Source of the DNA: Castellaniella daejeonensis
Lineage (GTDB): Bacteria; Pseudomonadota; Gammaproteobacteria; Burkholderiales; Burkholderiaceae_B
Assembly (NCBI RefSeq): GCF_039523555.1
Contig: NZ_BAAAFN010000011.1
Span: forward strand, 270,736-334,735
Direction of reading: 5' to 3'
DNA: 64,000 bases
The position numbers and the translations under genes were made by a program. The stretch's first letter is position 1; each line of letters starts with the position of its first letter. The notes beneath the pieces were generated by a model, which worked only from the letters and a program-made list of their open reading frames with translations, was not told where the DNA came from and searched no databases. Shown piece after piece: positions 61,826 to 64,000 of the stretch.

Positions 61826-62364
61826 TGGTGATGACCGTGGCCGCCGTGCGCCCCGTCCTCATGGGCCGGCGCCACGATCTTCACGCCCGGCGCGGGGCCT
61901 TCCGCATCCGGATTGCCCGTGGTGTCGATCCAGCGCGACACGCCCTGCCCGCATTCCTGCACGACCGGGAAATACACGGTCTGGCCGGGCTTGAGTGCAT
62001 CGGACAGATAGACACGGAACACGAACTCGTCGTAATACGCATCGGGCAGTTCCCCGCTCCAGCTGATCTCGCGCACGCCGCTGTCCACCGTCGCGCCATG
62101 CAGGGTCTGGGGTTGCGCATACCTGCCCTGGGTCAGATCCAGGGTCCAGCCGGCCTTGGGCTGCGGCTTGACGGCCAGCACGCCGTCGGGAATGCGCACG
62201 CGCAACCGCGAGGTCGGGGCGCCGTCGCAGCCATGACCGACGCGCAGCACCGCCTTGTAATAGCTGCCTGCGGCAGCCTGGGACGTTTCGAGAGTGACGT
62301 GGGCCTGGGCGGCAGTCGCCAGGCCGAACAGGGCCAACATGCCCGCGGCAAGAGAAAATTTCAT
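61822..62364 (-). CDS. YcnI family (DUF1775) copper-binding protein
   Basis: 180 residues with a signal peptide (MKFSLAAGMLALFGLATAAQA) and mature N-terminus HVTLETSQAAAGSYY, the YcnI copper site with His1. The DUF1775 domain follows (VRIPDGVLAVKPQPKAGWTL, YYDEFVFRVYLSDAL), and a His-rich tail (HEDGAHGGHGHHH) adds metal ligands. In bacteria it is linked with CopC/CopD genes as a periplasmic copper metallochaperone. The ATG at 62364 lies 61 bases after the DUF2946 leader ORF. Confidence 0.88.
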   Translation of the reverse strand: MKFSLAAGMLALFGLATAAQAHVTLETSQAAAGSYYKAVLRVGHGCDGAPTSRLRVRIPDGVLAVKPQPKAGWTLDLTQGRYAQPQTLHGATVDSGVREISWSGELPDAYYDEFVFRVYLSDALKPGQTVYFPVVQECGQGVSRWIDTTGNPDAEGPAPGVKIVAPAHEDGAHGGHGHHH

Positions 62365-62425
62365 GAGCAAGCCTTTCGGATGAATCGCGAATGAATAAAA
62401 ACGGATGGCCGGATGACGGCCAGAT

Positions 62426-62857
62426 TCAGGAGAAAGGCCGGGGCGGCGCCCGTGAGCCGAGCGGCGCCCCGTGAACACGCTGCACCGCGGGCGCGGCAAG
62501 CACCGGAAGAACCGGCGCAAGAGCCCCCACCGCGGCCAGTGCCAGTACGGGAACCGCCGCCGGCAGCGGGGAACCGCCGGCATGCTGCGCCAGCAAGCAC
62601 GAGGACACGGCATGGGATTGCGGCCGGTCGTCGGAATGAGCGTGCCCCCCATCCATCGGTTGATGGTGGCCGCCCATCGAAAGGCCCGGATTCTGCGCCG
62701 GACACAGCACCAGGCGCGGAAAGAAGCCGTCCTGCGCCTCGACATCGAGCATTGTGCCGCCGGGCACCAGCGCGCGCAGCGCCAGGGTCAGGCACAGAGT
62801 CCAGACCCAGCGCGTGCTCAGGGTGCGAAGCGGCCGGCTCGGCGCGGAAAGATTCAT
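62426..62857 (-). CDS. DUF2946-type leader ORF with C-terminal RAPP motif (CruR-like)
   Basis: 143 residues from the ATG at 62857. A hydrophobic N-terminus (WVWTLCLTLALRALVPGG) and a His/Met-rich segment (MGGHHQPMDGGHAH) resemble the first DUF2946 gene. The CxxC of that protein becomes AVSSCLLAQH, with only one Cys. A hydrophobic stretch follows and the C-terminus is GSRAPPRPFS, exactly the RAPP stall motif reported for CruR. It precedes ycnI and the CopC-CopD gene in one reading direction. A TATACT lies just before the ATG, which also lacks a ribosome site, so the transcript may be nearly leaderless. Whether it senses copper through His/Met instead of CxxC is open. Confidence 0.7.
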   Translation of the reverse strand: MNLSAPSRPLRTLSTRWVWTLCLTLALRALVPGGTMLDVEAQDGFFPRLVLCPAQNPGLSMGGHHQPMDGGHAHSDDRPQSHAVSSCLLAQHAGGSPLPAAVPVLALAAVGALAPVLPVLAAPAVQRVHGAPLGSRAPPRPFS

Positions 62858-63070
62858 GCGGAAAGTATAGGGCACCCGGAACGCGGCCGCCGGGCATCCG
62901 GATTCCGGCCGGGCGGCCTTGACGCTTAAATACCCGCCTTCCCTGGGTCATTTCAACGCAATCCCGGGTTTTTACCCATGTTAAAGGTAGCGTTATTTCA
63001 TTCCTTTTTCACATAAACCGACGGACGCACGCCTCTTGCGCCGTTTTCCCGACGACTCCAAAGGATCATC

Positions 63071-64000
63071 ATGGGCATGCGCAGCATCAAAATCAGCACG
63101 AGACTCTTGCTTGGCTTCGGGATCCTGATCCTGATTGCCGCGCTGCTGGCGGGCCTGGGCGCCTGGCGCACTCAGGCCGCACTGGACGACGGCAAGATCG
63201 TCCAGGTCCGCAACGAAATCAATGCCAAGATCCTGCAATGGGGACGCTTCGTCGAAGTGAACGGAGAACGCACGCTCGCCCTGACGCACATCCAGGACAC
63301 CGCCGTGCGGGAGGCCATCCAGGAGAAAATGGCGGCCACATCGAAACACATCACCAGCCTGCAGGACGTGATCGGCGAGCTCATCAGGACGCCCGAAAGC
63401 CGTGCCCTGTACGACAAGGTGCTGGAGGCCCGCGCGAACTACACCAGCCAGCGCAAGAGCGCCATCGAAGACCAGAAAAAGGGCGACGTCGATAAAGCCA
63501 ACACATTCTTCCAGCGCGACATGCCGGGCCTGATTGCCGCCTACCAGGACTCGATCGGCGCGCTCTACACCTTCCAGCAGGCACGTGAAAAACAACTGTT
63601 CGCCGAGGACCAGCATGCCGGCCAGCGCACACTGCTCATCCTGGGCCTGATCGCCGTCCTGGCGCTGGCCAGCGGCATCGTGCTGGCCTGGCGCATCAGC
63701 CGTTCCATCACCCTGCCCTTGCAGCAGGCCATGGCGCTGGGCGATGCCGTCGCCCGCCGGGAACTCGACCTCGACGTCACGCCGCGGGGCAAGGACGAAC
63801 TCACCGCGCTGGAACACACTCTGCACCGCATGATGACCAGCCTGCAGCAGACCGTGCTGGACGTGCGCAACGGCGCAGACGCCATCGCCTCGGCCTCGGC
63901 CCAGATCACCGCCGGCAATCTGGACCTGTCTTCGCGCACCGAGCAGCAGGCCAGCTCCCTGGCCGAGACCGCCGCCACCACCGAGCAGATCACCGCCACC
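63071..64000 (+). CDS. Methyl-accepting chemotaxis protein (N-terminal part, cut by the window end)
   Basis: 310 codons are visible from the ATG at 63071, preceded by aaagga. A membrane segment (about 12-32) precedes a four-helix periplasmic domain (NAKILQWGRFVEVNGERTLA, with Tar-like spacing), a second membrane segment at about 190-210 (TLLILGLIAVLALASGIVL), HAMP, and the start of the cytoplasmic signalling helix with LDLSSRTEQQASSLAETAA, a methylation-helix signature. The signalling tip and C-terminus lie beyond the window. Confidence 0.9.
   Translation, partial: MGMRSIKISTRLLLGFGILILIAALLAGLGAWRTQAALDDGKIVQVRNEINAKILQWGRFVEVNGERTLALTHIQDTAVREAIQEKMAATSKHITSLQDVIGELIRTPESRALYDKVLEARANYTSQRKSAIEDQKKGDVDKANTFFQRDMPGLIAAYQDSIGALYTFQQAREKQLFAEDQHAGQRTLLILGLIAVLALASGIVLAWRISRSITLPLQQAMALGDAVARRELDLDVTPRGKDELTALEHTLHRMMTSLQQTVLDVRNGADAIASASAQITAGNLDLSSRTEQQASSLAETAATTEQITAT

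Overview
The window comes from a high-GC, motile, Gram-negative betaproteobacterium, most likely Burkholderiales, family Alcaligenaceae (Bordetella/Achromobacter-like). This rests on protein character (HPr with EI and an EIIA-Man next to gshB, glnK-amtB, UbiK, ComM, the DUF2946/TonB-receptor copper operon) and on strong third-position GC. No rRNA, CRISPR, phage or intact insertion sequence is seen. One run of 63 Ns (57014-57076) marks an assembly gap just after a tRNA-Val.

Layout. 1-2.9 kb: edge of a methyltransferase gene, a frameshifted orphan ORF, a PbpG-type endopeptidase, and a DUF899 protein coupled to a small membrane protein. 3.0-7.6 kb: a copper-type operon of a DUF2946 leader protein (CruR-like, with an in-frame UGA), a TonB-dependent receptor, an Asp-box beta-propeller and a thioredoxin-like protein. 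7.7-13.2 kb: an accessory catabolic operon (Asp/Glu racemase, peptidase E, AroM-like, DUF1177, OPT transporter) with an IclR regulator. 13.3-19.5 kb: a LysR regulator divergent from a PrpF-type isomerase and a ferric-type ABC importer. 19.6-24.7 kb: mixed accessory genes (orphan ParE, a glutamine amidotransferase lacking its catalytic His/Glu segment, glyoxalase-like protein, GMC dehydrogenase pair, ribbon-helix-helix protein, DJ-1/PfpI), ending at a tRNA-Pro with a nearby inverted copy of its anticodon arm. 25.1-27.3 kb: MarR regulator and DHA2 exporter with matching operators.

27.4-29.2 kb: an EAL-CBS-GGDEF signalling protein. 29.4-37.6 kb: a complete SUF iron-sulfur operon (Rrf2 regulator, sufBCDS, sufU, sufT) behind an Atm1-type exporter, with a recognisable promoter/operator. 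37.7-38.7 kb: ECF sigma factor and anti-sigma. 38.8-43.7 kb: merR-ihfA-pheT-pheS-rplT-rpmI. 43.9-54.0 kb: ubiK, comM, a lipoprotein, NtrC/sigma-54-controlled glnK-amtB, a PAS-GGDEF protein, and gshB-EIIA-ptsH-ptsI. 54.1-56.6 kb: infC and thrS. The usual thrS-infC-rpmI-rplT order is therefore split by about 10 kb. 57.1-64 kb: spermidine-synthase-like protein, thiolase, CheV, a second copper operon (DUF2946 leader, YcnI, CopC-CopD fusion), and a truncated chemoreceptor.

The main biological thread is metal handling. Two separate copper-type operons are each headed by a DUF2946 protein that ends in an RxPP motif, as in the CruR upstream-ORF regulator of Bordetella pertussis. The SUF operon, Atm1 exporter and glutathione synthetase cover iron-sulfur and thiol metabolism. 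The least described unit is the OPT/DUF1177/AroM/racemase/peptidase E operon.
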